Part shown: positions 25,711 to 34,770 of the stretch, in pieces
Layout of the letters: the number at the start of each line of letters is the position of its first letter
How positions within the stretch are numbered: the stretch's first letter is position 1
Source of the DNA: an uncultured Sulfitobacter sp.
GTDB taxonomy: Bacteria > Pseudomonadota > Alphaproteobacteria > Rhodobacterales > Rhodobacteraceae
Reading direction: 5' to 3'
Assembly: GCF_947499945.1 (NCBI RefSeq)
Contig: NZ_CANMQD010000004.1
Location: 1-64,000, forward strand
DNA length: 64,000 nt
Program-made: the position numbers and the translations under genes
The notes under the pieces: generated by a model
The model's input: the letters and a program-made list of their open reading frames with translations, nothing else
Databases searched by the model: none
What the model was told of the DNA's origin: nothing

Positions 25711-25746
25711 GGGGAGTATCGGGGGCTGGCCCCCGATACTCCCCGC
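25709..25746 (-). other. Perfect long hairpin between permease and ATPase genes
   Basis: GCGGGGAGTATCGGGGGC (25709-25726) and its exact complement (25729-25746) flank a 2-nt TG loop. It lies in the ABC operon, 6 bp after the permease stop codon, with no T-run. Such hairpins can stabilise the upstream mRNA or limit read-through, setting the ratio of permease to ATPase. Confidence 0.65.
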
Positions 25747-25752
25747 TCACTA

Positions 25753-27219
25753 TCAGTCGCGCAGGCTTTCTTCGCGCAACCCATCCGCCAGCAGGTTCAG
25801 ACCCAACACCAGCGTCAGCAGGGATACCGCAGGGGCAATCGCCGCGTGGGGATAGATCGACAGCAAACGCCTTCCCGCATTGATGGTGGTCCCCCAATCA
25901 GGGCTTTCCGAGGCCAGACCCAATCCGAAGAACCCAAGCGTTCCGAGCAGGATGGTTGTGTACCCGATGCGAAGGCAAAAATCGACAATCAGAGGCCCAC
26001 GTGCGTTGGGTAGAATTTCCCAAAGCATGATGTACCATGGCCCTTCACCGCGCGTTTGTGCCGCCGCCACATAATCGCGCGTTTTAATATCAAGGGCGAG
26101 GCCCCGCACAATACGAAACACTGTCGGCGAATTCACAAAAACCACCGAGACAAATACCACCAAAATTTCCGATGGCATATCAATCCAATCAAGGAAATTT
26201 GGCAGGCCGGGCAGGGTATAGGCATCATTCTCCACGATGGCCCCGTCGTTTGAGATTAGTGCTGCATAGGCCCAGAACATCAACCCCAGCACGATGATTA
26301 ACAGCGGTGTGCGCACGGTTGGCTGTGTGTAGAAACGCGAGTTGAGCAAAACGCAGGTGAAGACTATGGGAAAGAAGAAAAGCACCGCCGCCATATAGTT
26401 CGGCATGCCCGTTTCGATCATCTCAGGTGTCACCAGCAGGAAAAAGAGCAAGATCACCGGAAAGGCAAGGATTAGGTTGGCGAAGAAGGACAATACGGTA
26501 TCAAGGCGACCGCTATAATATCCCGCAGGAAGGCCAAGCGTGATGCCCACCATAAAGGCAAAGAGCGTGGCCATCGGCGCGATCAGCACCACAAGCCATG
26601 CGCCATCAAACAGACGGCTGAACACATCACGCGCCAGATTGTCACCGCCTAACAGGAAGTACTGGTAGTCGCCGTCCTCGGCGCCTCTAAGCGGGGTTCC
26701 TGGTACTTTGTTCTTCATGCCAGAATACTGGCTGAGAGTGTCATGCGTGACGATCAGATCAAGGACCCCGCCAAAGAAGCCTGCGAAAACCCAAAACATC
26801 ACAAGGCCAAAGCCGATCATGCCAACGGTGCTGTCAAATAACTTGCCATAAAGGCCCAGCTTGCGCTTGAAAGTGATTGAGAGCGCAAAGGTGAAGATGA
26901 GGGCGATCCACACGGGCAACAGCTGTTGTGCCATGCCCCCGATGATCCCTGCGGCTGTTCCCATAAAGATACCTGCCAGCACATAGATAACCAATATGCC
27001 AAGGGTGACCAGCAATGCATATTGCGTGATCATCCCGATGAACCCTGACACGCCTTTGTCAGCGTCCATGGTCCCGTCGGCATGGGCCATACGCACATCA
27101 CCCGATGGCACAAGGCTCAGCAGTATTTGGCTGACAATCGCTATAACCAGCACGGCCACAGCGAGAAAGAGGAAAAGATTAAGTGGCGACAGCGCGCCCG
27201 TCCAAGTGAGTTGTTCCAT
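25753..27219 (-). CDS. ABC transporter permease (DppC/OppC type)
   Basis: A 488-residue inner-membrane protein. The C-terminal ~290 residues are the BPD_transp_1 permease domain with the EAA-like loop (YVAAAQTRGEGPWYIMLWE), which touches the ATPase. The N-terminal ~200 residues add several extra membrane segments, longer than classical DppC (~300 residues); such extended forms occur in alphaproteobacterial transporters. ATG 27219 has AGGGAGG upstream. It lies 15 bp after the other permease gene. Confidence 0.9.
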   Translation of the reverse strand: MEQLTWTGALSPLNLFLFLAVAVLVIAIVSQILLSLVPSGDVRMAHADGTMDADKGVSGFIGMITQYALLVTLGILVIYVLAGIFMGTAAGIIGGMAQQLLPVWIALIFTFALSITFKRKLGLYGKLFDSTVGMIGFGLVMFWVFAGFFGGVLDLIVTHDTLSQYSGMKNKVPGTPLRGAEDGDYQYFLLGGDNLARDVFSRLFDGAWLVVLIAPMATLFAFMVGITLGLPAGYYSGRLDTVLSFFANLILAFPVILLFFLLVTPEMIETGMPNYMAAVLFFFPIVFTCVLLNSRFYTQPTVRTPLLIIVLGLMFWAYAALISNDGAIVENDAYTLPGLPNFLDWIDMPSEILVVFVSVVFVNSPTVFRIVRGLALDIKTRDYVAAAQTRGEGPWYIMLWEILPNARGPLIVDFCLRIGYTTILLGTLGFFGLGLASESPDWGTTINAGRRLLSIYPHAAIAPAVSLLTLVLGLNLLADGLREESLRD

Positions 27220-27234
27220 GGTCTTTGCCCTCCC

Positions 27235-28281
27235 TTATGAAATGCGAATGCGTGGATTGAGAAAGACATAGCCGATGTCCGAGATAAGCTGCGTGAGCAG
27301 CACGACAAACACCGACACAACGGACACGGCCAACAATAACTCGATGTCATTGTTGCCTGCCGCCTCCACAAGGACCCAACCAAAGCCCTTGTAGTTAAAG
27401 AGCGTCTCAACGATCACCACGCCGTTCAATAGCCATGGGATCTGCAACATGATCACCGTAAAGGGTGCGATCAGCGCATTGCGCAGGGCGTGTTTCAGCA
27501 CGATGTTCTTGAAGCTCACGCCCTTGAGGCGCGCGGTGCGGATATATTGTGCCGTCATCACTTCGGTCATGGAGGCCCGCGTCATCCGCGCAATATATCC
27601 CATGCCATATAGCGATATGGTCAGTACGGGCAGAAAGAAGTTCTCGAAATTGGCACTCTCCATCGCGGAGGTGGCAGAGCCTTTGAACCATTTGAGGCCA
27701 AAGGCGGAGGAAGCAAAAACCGCGATGAAAATAACACCGGAAACATATTCGGGGGTTGCCGTACTAACGATAGAGACAGTCGAAAGGGAGCGGTCGAGCT
27801 TGGAGCCTTCGCGCATCCCCGCCAACACCCCGATAATCAGGGCGGAGGGAACCATCAGCACCAGCACCCAAAACATCAGCTTACCGGTGAGGGCCAGTCG
27901 CGTTGCGACAATGCTGCCCACATCATCCTTGAATACAGTCGACTGGCCCCAATCGCCCTGAAGCACGCCGCAGAAACTGTCGCGCTCCTTGGCGGGCGTA
28001 CCTTCGCTAAAACAGCGGCCAAATTCGGTGCCATCCTCCTTCTCTGTCACCCAACCGGGTGCAACGCCAAGCCACTGTCCGAATTTAATCGGCAAAGGCT
28101 CCAGATAACCGCGATCCCCCAGATAGGAGGAGACAGCCTCATCGCTCATGCGGAAGTTACCTTGGGTTTTGGCGAGTTTTTCGAGGTTCGGATAAAGGTT
28201 CGTCAGCCAGAATACGATGAACGTCAGGCAGAGTGCCGTCAGTAGCATCACACCCAGACGTCGGAGGATGAAAATTCCCAT
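27235..28281 (-). CDS. ABC transporter permease (DppB type)
   Basis: A 348-residue inner-membrane protein beginning MGIFILRRLGVMLLTALCLT, the typical DppB N-terminal span, followed by a periplasmic segment (about 30-145) and a permease domain with the EAA loop RTARLKGVSFKNIVLKHAL. ATG 28281 is chosen because the DppB-like start is there and AGGGA lies upstream; the longer frame reads through a hairpin. First gene of the three-gene transporter operon; no substrate-binding protein gene is adjacent. Confidence 0.9.
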   Translation of the reverse strand: MGIFILRRLGVMLLTALCLTFIVFWLTNLYPNLEKLAKTQGNFRMSDEAVSSYLGDRGYLEPLPIKFGQWLGVAPGWVTEKEDGTEFGRCFSEGTPAKERDSFCGVLQGDWGQSTVFKDDVGSIVATRLALTGKLMFWVLVLMVPSALIIGVLAGMREGSKLDRSLSTVSIVSTATPEYVSGVIFIAVFASSAFGLKWFKGSATSAMESANFENFFLPVLTISLYGMGYIARMTRASMTEVMTAQYIRTARLKGVSFKNIVLKHALRNALIAPFTVIMLQIPWLLNGVVIVETLFNYKGFGWVLVEAAGNNDIELLLAVSVVSVFVVLLTQLISDIGYVFLNPRIRIS

Positions 28282-28632
28282 GAATGGTCGTCCCTGTCGT
28301 TGGCTACAAACGGGAGGCTCCCGTTTGTCTGATTGGGGCAGATGCCCATAGATATACTGTATTGGGGAGTTAGGGGCGTCAGCGGCCCACCGATGCAGCA
28401 AAACCGCATCCAATAATCGTATCCCCCCGGTCCGGTTTCCAGACCATATTGCTTTTATCGCCCGTTTGCCGAGCTTTTAACTGTAAGACCGCGGATGCTT
28501 TGCTGTCCAACAGCGCCATGAGGCACGAGTTAACAGGTGGCGTCAATGACAAGGGGAGACGAAATATCGGTTATTAACGACTTGCGGGGTCGGTTTTGAA
28601 CAATAAACAAGTTCATGCGAAGGCTGTGCCTA
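28282..28632. other. Intergenic region upstream of the ABC operon
   Basis: No gene is seen in these 351 bp. A perfect 10-bp inverted repeat with a GGC loop (ACAAACGGGA and TCCCGTTTGT, 28307-28329) lies 25 bp upstream of the DppB-type start. The operon promoter should lie here, but I cannot pick it with confidence. Confidence 0.5.
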
Positions 28633-29463
28633 TCAGGAACGCGTGGCCATAAGGGGTTTTGGAGCTTGAGCCGTTGTCGGTGTGGATTTGCGCAGGCGGC
28701 TTGGTGTGGTGCCTGTGTGCTGTTGCATAAAGCGGGTAAAATAGGCCGCACTTCCAAATCCTAGGTGCTGTGCAATATTGCGGGCTGGATGGCTTGTCTC
28801 TTCGAGTAGGATCCGGGCGGCGTGGACCACGCGCTCCGTCAGGAGTTCGGCGGCGGTTTTGCCACTGGCGTGTTTGACCACGCGGGTAAGATGCGTTGGT
28901 GTGACGCCCAATTCCTTGGCGTAAAATGACATGGAGGCACCGGAAGCATAGTGCTGTGAGATCAAGCGCACGAAGTCGCGCGAAATCCGCTCCCCTGCGC
29001 TGCGTTTGGCGGGAACATGCTCTTCCAGCGTGATCTGGCGCCGCAGCCAGACAGACATCAACGCAATATGGGCCTCCATCGCATCCTGATAGAGGGGGCG
29101 TTTCACCGACTGTTCCCGTTGGGCGCCTTCAATAAAGGATGACAACTCTGACTGCACCTGACCATCAAGCACCCGAAGGTGTCGCGGCATATCGGGCAGG
29201 CGTAGTGGCGTGCCGACAGGCACCGTGACAACCTGACCCAATGACTGACGGCCCAAATCTACCGAGAACAGTGTGCCCGCTGGGACAAAGACGGCATTAT
29301 GCGGCCCCAGACCGCGACGGCGTCCCTCCAGCAGGATACGGCCCTGACCACGCGTGAACCAAAAGAGCGCGTGATACGGCCTATCGTGGGCCAGCCCTAG
29401 CCGCCAGTCCTGTCCACCCGCTAACTGGGTCAGCGTCAGAACTTGAAGGTCAGTGGCGCTCAT
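28633..29463 (-). CDS. AraC family transcriptional regulator
   Basis: A 276-residue protein: N-terminal cupin-like sensor domain (about 1-150; PYHALFWFTRGQGRILLEG, FVPAGTLFSVDL) and C-terminal double helix-turn-helix of AraC type (about 170-265; MSFYAKELGVTPTHLTRVVK, then IAQHLGFGSAAYFTRFMQQ). It should bind a small effector and control transcription. It lies upstream of the ABC operon on the same strand; whether it controls that operon is not shown. About 13 Thr/Pro/Ala-rich residues follow the HTH. Confidence 0.9.
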   Translation of the reverse strand: MSATDLQVLTLTQLAGGQDWRLGLAHDRPYHALFWFTRGQGRILLEGRRRGLGPHNAVFVPAGTLFSVDLGRQSLGQVVTVPVGTPLRLPDMPRHLRVLDGQVQSELSSFIEGAQREQSVKRPLYQDAMEAHIALMSVWLRRQITLEEHVPAKRSAGERISRDFVRLISQHYASGASMSFYAKELGVTPTHLTRVVKHASGKTAAELLTERVVHAARILLEETSHPARNIAQHLGFGSAAYFTRFMQQHTGTTPSRLRKSTPTTAQAPKPLMATRS

Positions 29464-29547
29464 GTTTCAGTCCTGATTGATATATCGCAATTAAACTTGC
29501 ACTTATACTGATGAAAAGAATAGTGAATAGCGCAAAAATGAAATAAT

Positions 29548-30441
29548 TTATTGAAGGTAACAGGGCATCTTGAGCTTCTGCCAAGCCCCCATTTTGCTGC
29601 GTATCCACGTGCGTTGCCTTTTGGCATATTGCCGCGTTGCGATAACCGCAGCAGCGCGAGCCTCCTCCAATGTCATCCCGCCACGCAGGTGCGCGATCAA
29701 CTCTGGCACGCCGATGGCGCGGTGCGCTGGCAGATCGGGATCATAGTAGGGCTCGATGGCGCGCACTTCTTCAAGAGCCCCCCCCTCTAACATCAGGTCA
29801 AACCGACGCTCGATCCGCGCGTTAAGCCAGTCCCGATCAACAGAAAGTGCGATCGCGGTGCAATCAGACAGGGGCAGCAACGGTGCAGGCGTGTCTGCCT
29901 GCCACTGGGCAAGGCCACGGCCCGTTGCCTCAAGAACTTCCCAGGCACGCTGCACCCGTGCGCGATTAGCGAGGTCAATGCTGTCGCGTGTGAGAGGATC
30001 GAGCGTCGCGATCAGCACCTCCATCGCCATCTCGTTGCCGCGCTTCCGGATTTCATCGGGCGTGGCGGGAATGTCTGCCAACCCCTCTGTGAGTGCCTGA
30101 AAATACAGGCCTGTGCCGCCCACGATGATGGGTCGTGCATCTTGCGCGATAATCTCGGTCACCTCCCGCAGCCAGTGGCCGGTAGAGTAGGGGGCGTCCT
30201 GTGGAAGATGGCCATAAAGGCTATGGGGCGCTTGCGCTTCTTCCTCCAAAGAGGGGCGTGCCGAAATCACCCGCCAACAGGCATAGACCTGACTGGCATC
30301 CGCATTGATGATCACACCGCCATTCTGTTGTGCGATCTTGAGCGCCAGTGCGGATTTGCCGGAGGCAGTCGGCCCCGCGATCAGCACAGGCCGCTGCGCA
30401 GGAATGGTGTCGAGCAAAGCAACAGTCACGTCATTGCACAT
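29548..30441 (-). CDS. miaA: tRNA dimethylallyltransferase
   Basis: A 297-residue protein with the P-loop [30 protein letters not shown] (tRNA-recognition segment; usual DSMQVY varies to DASQVY), [14 protein letters not shown] and a C-terminal [10 protein letters not shown]. MiaA adds the isopentenyl group to A37 of tRNAs reading U-starting codons. ATG 30441 is chosen for GGGAG 8 bases upstream and because the P-loop then starts near residue 20. Divergent from pyrH with 106 bp between. Confidence 0.95.
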   Translation of the reverse strand: MCNDVTVALLDTIPAQRPVLIAGPTASGKSALALKIAQQNGGVIINADASQVYACWRVISARPSLEEEAQAPHSLYGHLPQDAPYSTGHWLREVTEIIAQDARPIIVGGTGLYFQALTEGLADIPATPDEIRKRGNEMAMEVLIATLDPLTRDSIDLANRARVQRAWEVLEATGRGLAQWQADTPAPLLPLSDCTAIALSVDRDWLNARIERRFDLMLEGGALEEVRAIEPYYDPDLPAHRAIGVPELIAHLRGGMTLEEARAAAVIATRQYAKRQRTWIRSKMGAWQKLKMPCYLQ

Positions 30442-30547
30442 TTCTTTGCTCCCCGTTGCTGCGCCGCATTGAACCTTGGCGCTAATTGCTACATTTTGCG
30501 CCGAAACAAAAGCCAAACGTTATCCCCCCGTGAAAGGTACCTCCCTC

Positions 30548-31273
30548 ATGTCCGATCCGAACAAAGCCGCCTTCAAACGCGTGATGCTGAAAATCTCTGG
30601 CGAAGCATTGATGGGGGATCAGGGGTTCGGCCTGCACCCGCCTACGGTTGAGCGGATCGCAAAAGAAGTGAAATCCGTGCATGATATGGGCGTTGAGATT
30701 TGTATGGTCATCGGGGGCGGCAATATTTTTCGCGGCTTGCAAGGCTCCGCGCAAGGGATGGAGCGGACGACTGCGGACTATATGGGCATGCTGGCGACTG
30801 TGATGAACGCGCTTGCCGTGCAATCGGCCCTTGAGGCGGAGGGTATCCACACGCGCGTAATTTCCGCCATTACAATGAATGAAGTGGCCGAGCCCTACAT
30901 CCGCCGCCGCGCCGTGCGCCACCTTGAGAAAAAGCGCGTTTGCATCTTTGCCGCCGGTACGGGCAACCCGTATTTCACCACCGATACTGCCGCAACACTG
31001 CGCGCCTCCGAGATGTCGTGTGAGGCAATCTTCAAAGGCACAAAAGTTGACGGCGTCTATGACAAGGATCCGATGAAATACCCTGATGCAAAACGCTATG
31101 AAACCGTCAGCTATGACGATGTGTTGGCCAAACGTTTGGGCGTGATGGATGCGTCGGCAATTGCTTTGGCGCGGGATAACAACCTGCCAATCATCGTGTT
31201 CTCACTGGATGAGCCGGGCGGGTTCAAGGGTATCCTTGCGGGTGAGGGGACTTACACCCGCGTTCAGGGGTAG
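30548..31273 (+). CDS. pyrH: UMP kinase
   Basis: A 241-residue amino-acid-kinase-fold protein: [33 protein letters not shown] and [11 protein letters not shown] are the PyrH motifs. It phosphorylates UMP to UDP for pyrimidine and envelope-sugar synthesis. ATG 30548 fits the family N-terminus, with AAAGG upstream. Its last 72 bp overlap the opposite-strand Hint gene. frr follows about 1.3 kb later; in most relatives the two genes are close, so the Hint gene looks inserted. Confidence 0.96.
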   Translation: MSDPNKAAFKRVMLKISGEALMGDQGFGLHPPTVERIAKEVKSVHDMGVEICMVIGGGNIFRGLQGSAQGMERTTADYMGMLATVMNALAVQSALEAEGIHTRVISAITMNEVAEPYIRRRAVRHLEKKRVCIFAAGTGNPYFTTDTAATLRASEMSCEAIFKGTKVDGVYDKDPMKYPDAKRYETVSYDDVLAKRLGVMDASAIALARDNNLPIIVFSLDEPGGFKGILAGEGTYTRVQG

Positions 31274-32335
31274 AAATTTCTTTGTCCGGCAGGGTTTTGC
31301 GTTCTTAACATGACGTGCAATCAATTTGCGTTGTTGCTTTGCCTCGGGTGAAATGTGGCAGGGGGCGTCAAATGCCTGTGGTCTAGATTTTAAAATCCGG
31401 GCCACCCGCTCCATTGCGACCAGCGGCAGAGATGCGCGTGCCACTGGACCTGGAAAGAGCGATTCTGTGGGCAAATTGTTGGCGAGCAAGACGGTATGGT
31501 CGCAACACAGGATATGCCAGTATTGCACGCCGCGACAGTTTGTATCAGAGGATATCCCGTCCAGCCCCAGAAGGTGTTTTGCGCTGACAAAAACTTCCGC
31601 TTTGCCAAACATCCGTCTTGCAATGGGGGAATGGAGGAGCACGCGATGCTGTGGAGAGAGGCGGAGAGGATGTGAGGGTCGTCCTGCGCCCAACGCACCC
31701 GCTTCAAAGCGGATGGGGACCTGCTGCGCACGCAGGTTAAACTGGCTCACACCGATCCATTCGATCCGCTGTGCGCCATTTTGCAGTGTCATGACCATGT
31801 CGCCCGCTTTTAGCGTCTGGATCATTTTTTGTCCGATGGGCGTGGTGATCTTCGTATCCGCACAAAAACAAACCGCCGTATCCTGCGTTGTGGCGAAGGT
31901 ATTGCGTCCTGCCGATGCGGTGCTGGTAGGGTTTACCAGCTCGATGCTTTTGATATTGAGATTGTCCGTTGAACCGCTGTTTCCCACGTCATTGACAAAT
32001 GTGTCGCCGTTGGGTGCCTGAATGACCGAGACCTCGACCATATGAACCGTTCCATCGCGTTCTGTAATAACAGCATTATACAGAATAATGGCGTCCTGTG
32101 GGCCTGAGTAGGTCACCCCGTCGATTGTGTATTCCATGTAGTCGGGGGAGCCTGTCTCGTCACTCCAGATCACCCCGTCCTCGGTCACGTCATAGCTCGT
32201 GATCCCGACCATCTCCAGATCATCATAAGTACCCGCGATGGCACCTGCATTTTCGTAAAATCCATCGGTTTCATCAACGTCGATCAATGGTTGGTTCCCG
32301 ATGAAGATCATCGTGGCATTTGTCACAATTGTCAT
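31202..32335 (-). CDS. Hint-domain protein without RTX repeats
   Basis: A 377-residue protein: an acidic N-terminal ~150 residues without RTX repeats (starts [20 protein letters not shown]), then a Hint_2 domain from [14 protein letters not shown] with [13 protein letters not shown] as block B, and a basic tail of ~50 residues. The Hint fold mediates protein self-cleavage or ligation; here the start Cys is followed by a second Cys (CFC). It is a distant relative of the two RTX-Hint genes at 1-6820. It lies between pyrH and frr on the opposite strand and its 3' end runs 72 bp into pyrH. Probably secreted; function unknown. Confidence 0.82.
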   Translation of the reverse strand: MTIVTNATMIFIGNQPLIDVDETDGFYENAGAIAGTYDDLEMVGITSYDVTEDGVIWSDETGSPDYMEYTIDGVTYSGPQDAIILYNAVITERDGTVHMVEVSVIQAPNGDTFVNDVGNSGSTDNLNIKSIELVNPTSTASAGRNTFATTQDTAVCFCADTKITTPIGQKMIQTLKAGDMVMTLQNGAQRIEWIGVSQFNLRAQQVPIRFEAGALGAGRPSHPLRLSPQHRVLLHSPIARRMFGKAEVFVSAKHLLGLDGISSDTNCRGVQYWHILCCDHTVLLANNLPTESLFPGPVARASLPLVAMERVARILKSRPQAFDAPCHISPEAKQQRKLIARHVKNAKPCRTKKFLPLNAGVSPLTRKDTLEPARLIQ

Positions 32336-32561
32336 ACTGATACCCTAGTGAGCAGTCTTTGGTATTCGATGACAAACAGATGATAACAAACGCTGAAGAT
32401 TTCAGCCGCTCTTTGCTGCTTTTGATCTGAATTAGAGGAAATCGCAGCAAGTAAAACGGCCAGTTACAAAACCACATCAAAGCCTTCTGGCCTTTTGCTG
32501 TATGGGGCATTAAACATTCGTGAAATGTTGAAAATGTTTGGCAAAACAAAAAGGATACCGC

Positions 32562-33125
32562 ATGTCAGAAGATTTTATGCTGGACACCGATGATCTGGAA
32601 CGCCGGATGACCGGTGCGATTGCATCACTGCGCACCGAATTTGCCTCCCTGCGGACAGGGCGCGGCTCAGCCTCCATGCTTGATCCGGTTCAGGTGGATG
32701 CGTACGGCCAGATGACACCGATCAATCAGGTGGGTACGGTAAACGTACCAGAGCCACGGATGGTCACAATTAACGTCTGGGACAAGGGGCTGGTCGGCAA
32801 GGTCGAGAAGGCCATTCGCGAGAGTGGTCTTGGCATCAATCCGCAGCTCAATGGCACCATCATCATGCTACCCATCCCCGAGCTGAACGAAGAGCGCCGC
32901 ACACAGCTTAGCAAAGTCGCAGGCGGTTATGCCGAGAATGCCCGCGTCTCCATCCGTAACATCCGCCGCGACGGCATGGATCAGATCAAAAAAGCCAAAG
33001 CCGACGGGATGTCCGAGGACGACCAGAAAATCTGGGAAGGCGAGATGGAAGATTTGACGAAGAAGTTCATCAAGATGATTGATGACCAGCTCGAGACCAA
33101 ACAGTCAGAAATCATGCAAGTTTAA
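32562..33125 (+). CDS. frr: Ribosome recycling factor
   Basis: A 187-residue protein with the RRF signatures: [34 protein letters not shown] and [18 protein letters not shown]. It splits post-termination ribosomes with EF-G. ATG 32562 is chosen over an upstream TTG because AAGGA precedes it by 7 bases. First gene of the long run frr-uppS-cdsA-dxr-rseP-bamA. Confidence 0.97.
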   Translation: MSEDFMLDTDDLERRMTGAIASLRTEFASLRTGRGSASMLDPVQVDAYGQMTPINQVGTVNVPEPRMVTINVWDKGLVGKVEKAIRESGLGINPQLNGTIIMLPIPELNEERRTQLSKVAGGYAENARVSIRNIRRDGMDQIKKAKADGMSEDDQKIWEGEMEDLTKKFIKMIDDQLETKQSEIMQV

Positions 33126-33210
33126 CTGCTTTCGCCTTAATTTGGGCGGGTCGCCGTCCTACTGCACAGAACCGACCCTAAAGCAGGCCCCATAGAATGC
33201 ACCAGATTTC

Positions 33211-33963
33211 ATGATTAAGCGCGGCAAGAAAAAGCTAGAGCCGCTTCCTGTTCCCGGTCCGGGCGGACCTCGCCATGTGGCGATCATCATGGACGGGAAC
33301 GGCCGGTGGGCAACCCAGCGCGGCAGGCCGCGTTTGTTTGGTCACCATTCCGGTGCCAAGCGTGTGCGTGAAGTGGTGGAGGCTTGTCCTGATGTGGGGG
33401 TCAAATACCTGACCATCTTTGCCTTCTCCACCGAGAACTGGAAGCGCACGCAGGTTGAAGTTGCAGGCCTGATGAGCCTCTTTCGCCGCTATATCACCAA
33501 AGAGACCCGCGCGCTCAATGAGCGCGGCGTGCGGGTGCGTTTCATTGGCGACCGTGTGCGGCTGGATGACAAGCTGATCAAGTTGATGAACGACCTTGAG
33601 GAATTCACCAAAGACAACACCAGTGTTAACCTAACCATCGCGATCAACTATGGTGGCCGAGACGAGGTTGCACGCGCAACCAAGCGGTTGGCACAAGATG
33701 TTGCGGAGGGGCGTTTAGACCCTGAAGCGATAGATGAAGAAACCTTGCCAAAGTATCTCGATACTTACGTTTTACCTGATCCCGATCTAGTGATCCGTAC
33801 CAGCGGCGAGGCGCGAATTTCCAACTTTCTGCTGTGGCAATCCGCCTATGCGGAATATGAATTTATCGACACGCTCTGGCCCGATTTCACCCGCGAGGAG
33901 TTCGCAAGCTTGTGCGCCTCCTATGGCGGCAGGGATCGGCGCTTTGGCGGGGTCAAACCCTGA
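33211..33963 (+). CDS. uppS: Isoprenyl transferase (undecaprenyl diphosphate synthase)
   Basis: A 250-residue cis-prenyltransferase: HVAIIMDGNGRWA (catalytic Asp), FAFSTENWKR, and RTSGEARISNFLLWQSAYAE (usual Q after GE is A). It makes the C55 carrier lipid for peptidoglycan and other envelope polymers. Ends 8 bp before cdsA. Confidence 0.95.
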   Translation: MIKRGKKKLEPLPVPGPGGPRHVAIIMDGNGRWATQRGRPRLFGHHSGAKRVREVVEACPDVGVKYLTIFAFSTENWKRTQVEVAGLMSLFRRYITKETRALNERGVRVRFIGDRVRLDDKLIKLMNDLEEFTKDNTSVNLTIAINYGGRDEVARATKRLAQDVAEGRLDPEAIDEETLPKYLDTYVLPDPDLVIRTSGEARISNFLLWQSAYAEYEFIDTLWPDFTREEFASLCASYGGRDRRFGGVKP

Positions 33964-33971
33964 GGGCTAAT

Positions 33972-34766
33972 ATGAATGCACCTGAAAAATGGTCTGATCT
34001 GACGACCCGCGTAGCGTCAGCTTTGGTAATGGTGCTGGTGGCGCTCATTGCCATTTTGGCGGGGGGGCATGTGTTTCACGTCCTTGTCGCGGTGATTTGC
34101 GGCTTGATGATTTGGGAGCTGGTGAACATCATTACGCCGCCAGAGCGGCGCAATCTATCGCGGGTCTTGGGCGGTTTGACAGGTACTGCTGTCTTTGCAG
34201 CCGTCTATTTGCCTGTCGGTTTCGCTTTGCCCCTTTTGCTGGCCCCTGCGCTTATCGGGTTCGGTCAACTGGAGAAGAACCGCACCATCTATATGGCGTT
34301 CACCGTGATGATCCTTATGTCAGGCTTTGGCATGATGCAGGTGCGTGATGATATGGGCGTTGGCTGGATGCTCTGGCTGGTAGTTGTCGTCGTGGTGACG
34401 GATGTATTCGGCTATTTTGCTGGCCGCGCGTTTGGCGGGCCAAAATTCTGGCCCTCGGTTAGCCCGAAAAAGACGTGGTCGGGGACTGCTGCGGGCTGGG
34501 TCGGAGCCGCGCTTGTGGGCCTTCTCTTTTCGATTAACACAGGTGTTGGCCTGCAGCTGATCGGCATTTCCATCGCGATTTCAATGGCGTCCCAGATGGG
34601 CGACATCGCCGAGAGTGGCATGAAGCGTAAGATGGGTGTCAAAGACAGCTCTAACCTGATCCCCGGCCATGGTGGATTGATGGACCGTTTTGACGGCATG
34701 TTGGGTGCTTCTGTTTTCCTGCTTATCATGGGGCAATTTATCGGCTTTCCACCCGGGGTGGGCTGA
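33972..34766 (+). CDS. cdsA: Phosphatidate cytidylyltransferase
   Basis: A 264-residue polytopic membrane protein whose C-terminus carries the CDP-DG synthase signature (SGMKRKMGVKDSSNLIPGHG, about 215-235). It makes CDP-diacylglycerol, the precursor of membrane phospholipids. ATG 33972, just after uppS, is chosen; the longer frame runs inside uppS. dxr starts 4 bp after its stop. Confidence 0.94.
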   Translation: MNAPEKWSDLTTRVASALVMVLVALIAILAGGHVFHVLVAVICGLMIWELVNIITPPERRNLSRVLGGLTGTAVFAAVYLPVGFALPLLLAPALIGFGQLEKNRTIYMAFTVMILMSGFGMMQVRDDMGVGWMLWLVVVVVVTDVFGYFAGRAFGGPKFWPSVSPKKTWSGTAAGWVGAALVGLLFSINTGVGLQLIGISIAISMASQMGDIAESGMKRKMGVKDSSNLIPGHGGLMDRFDGMLGASVFLLIMGQFIGFPPGVG

Positions 34767-34770
34767 GCGC

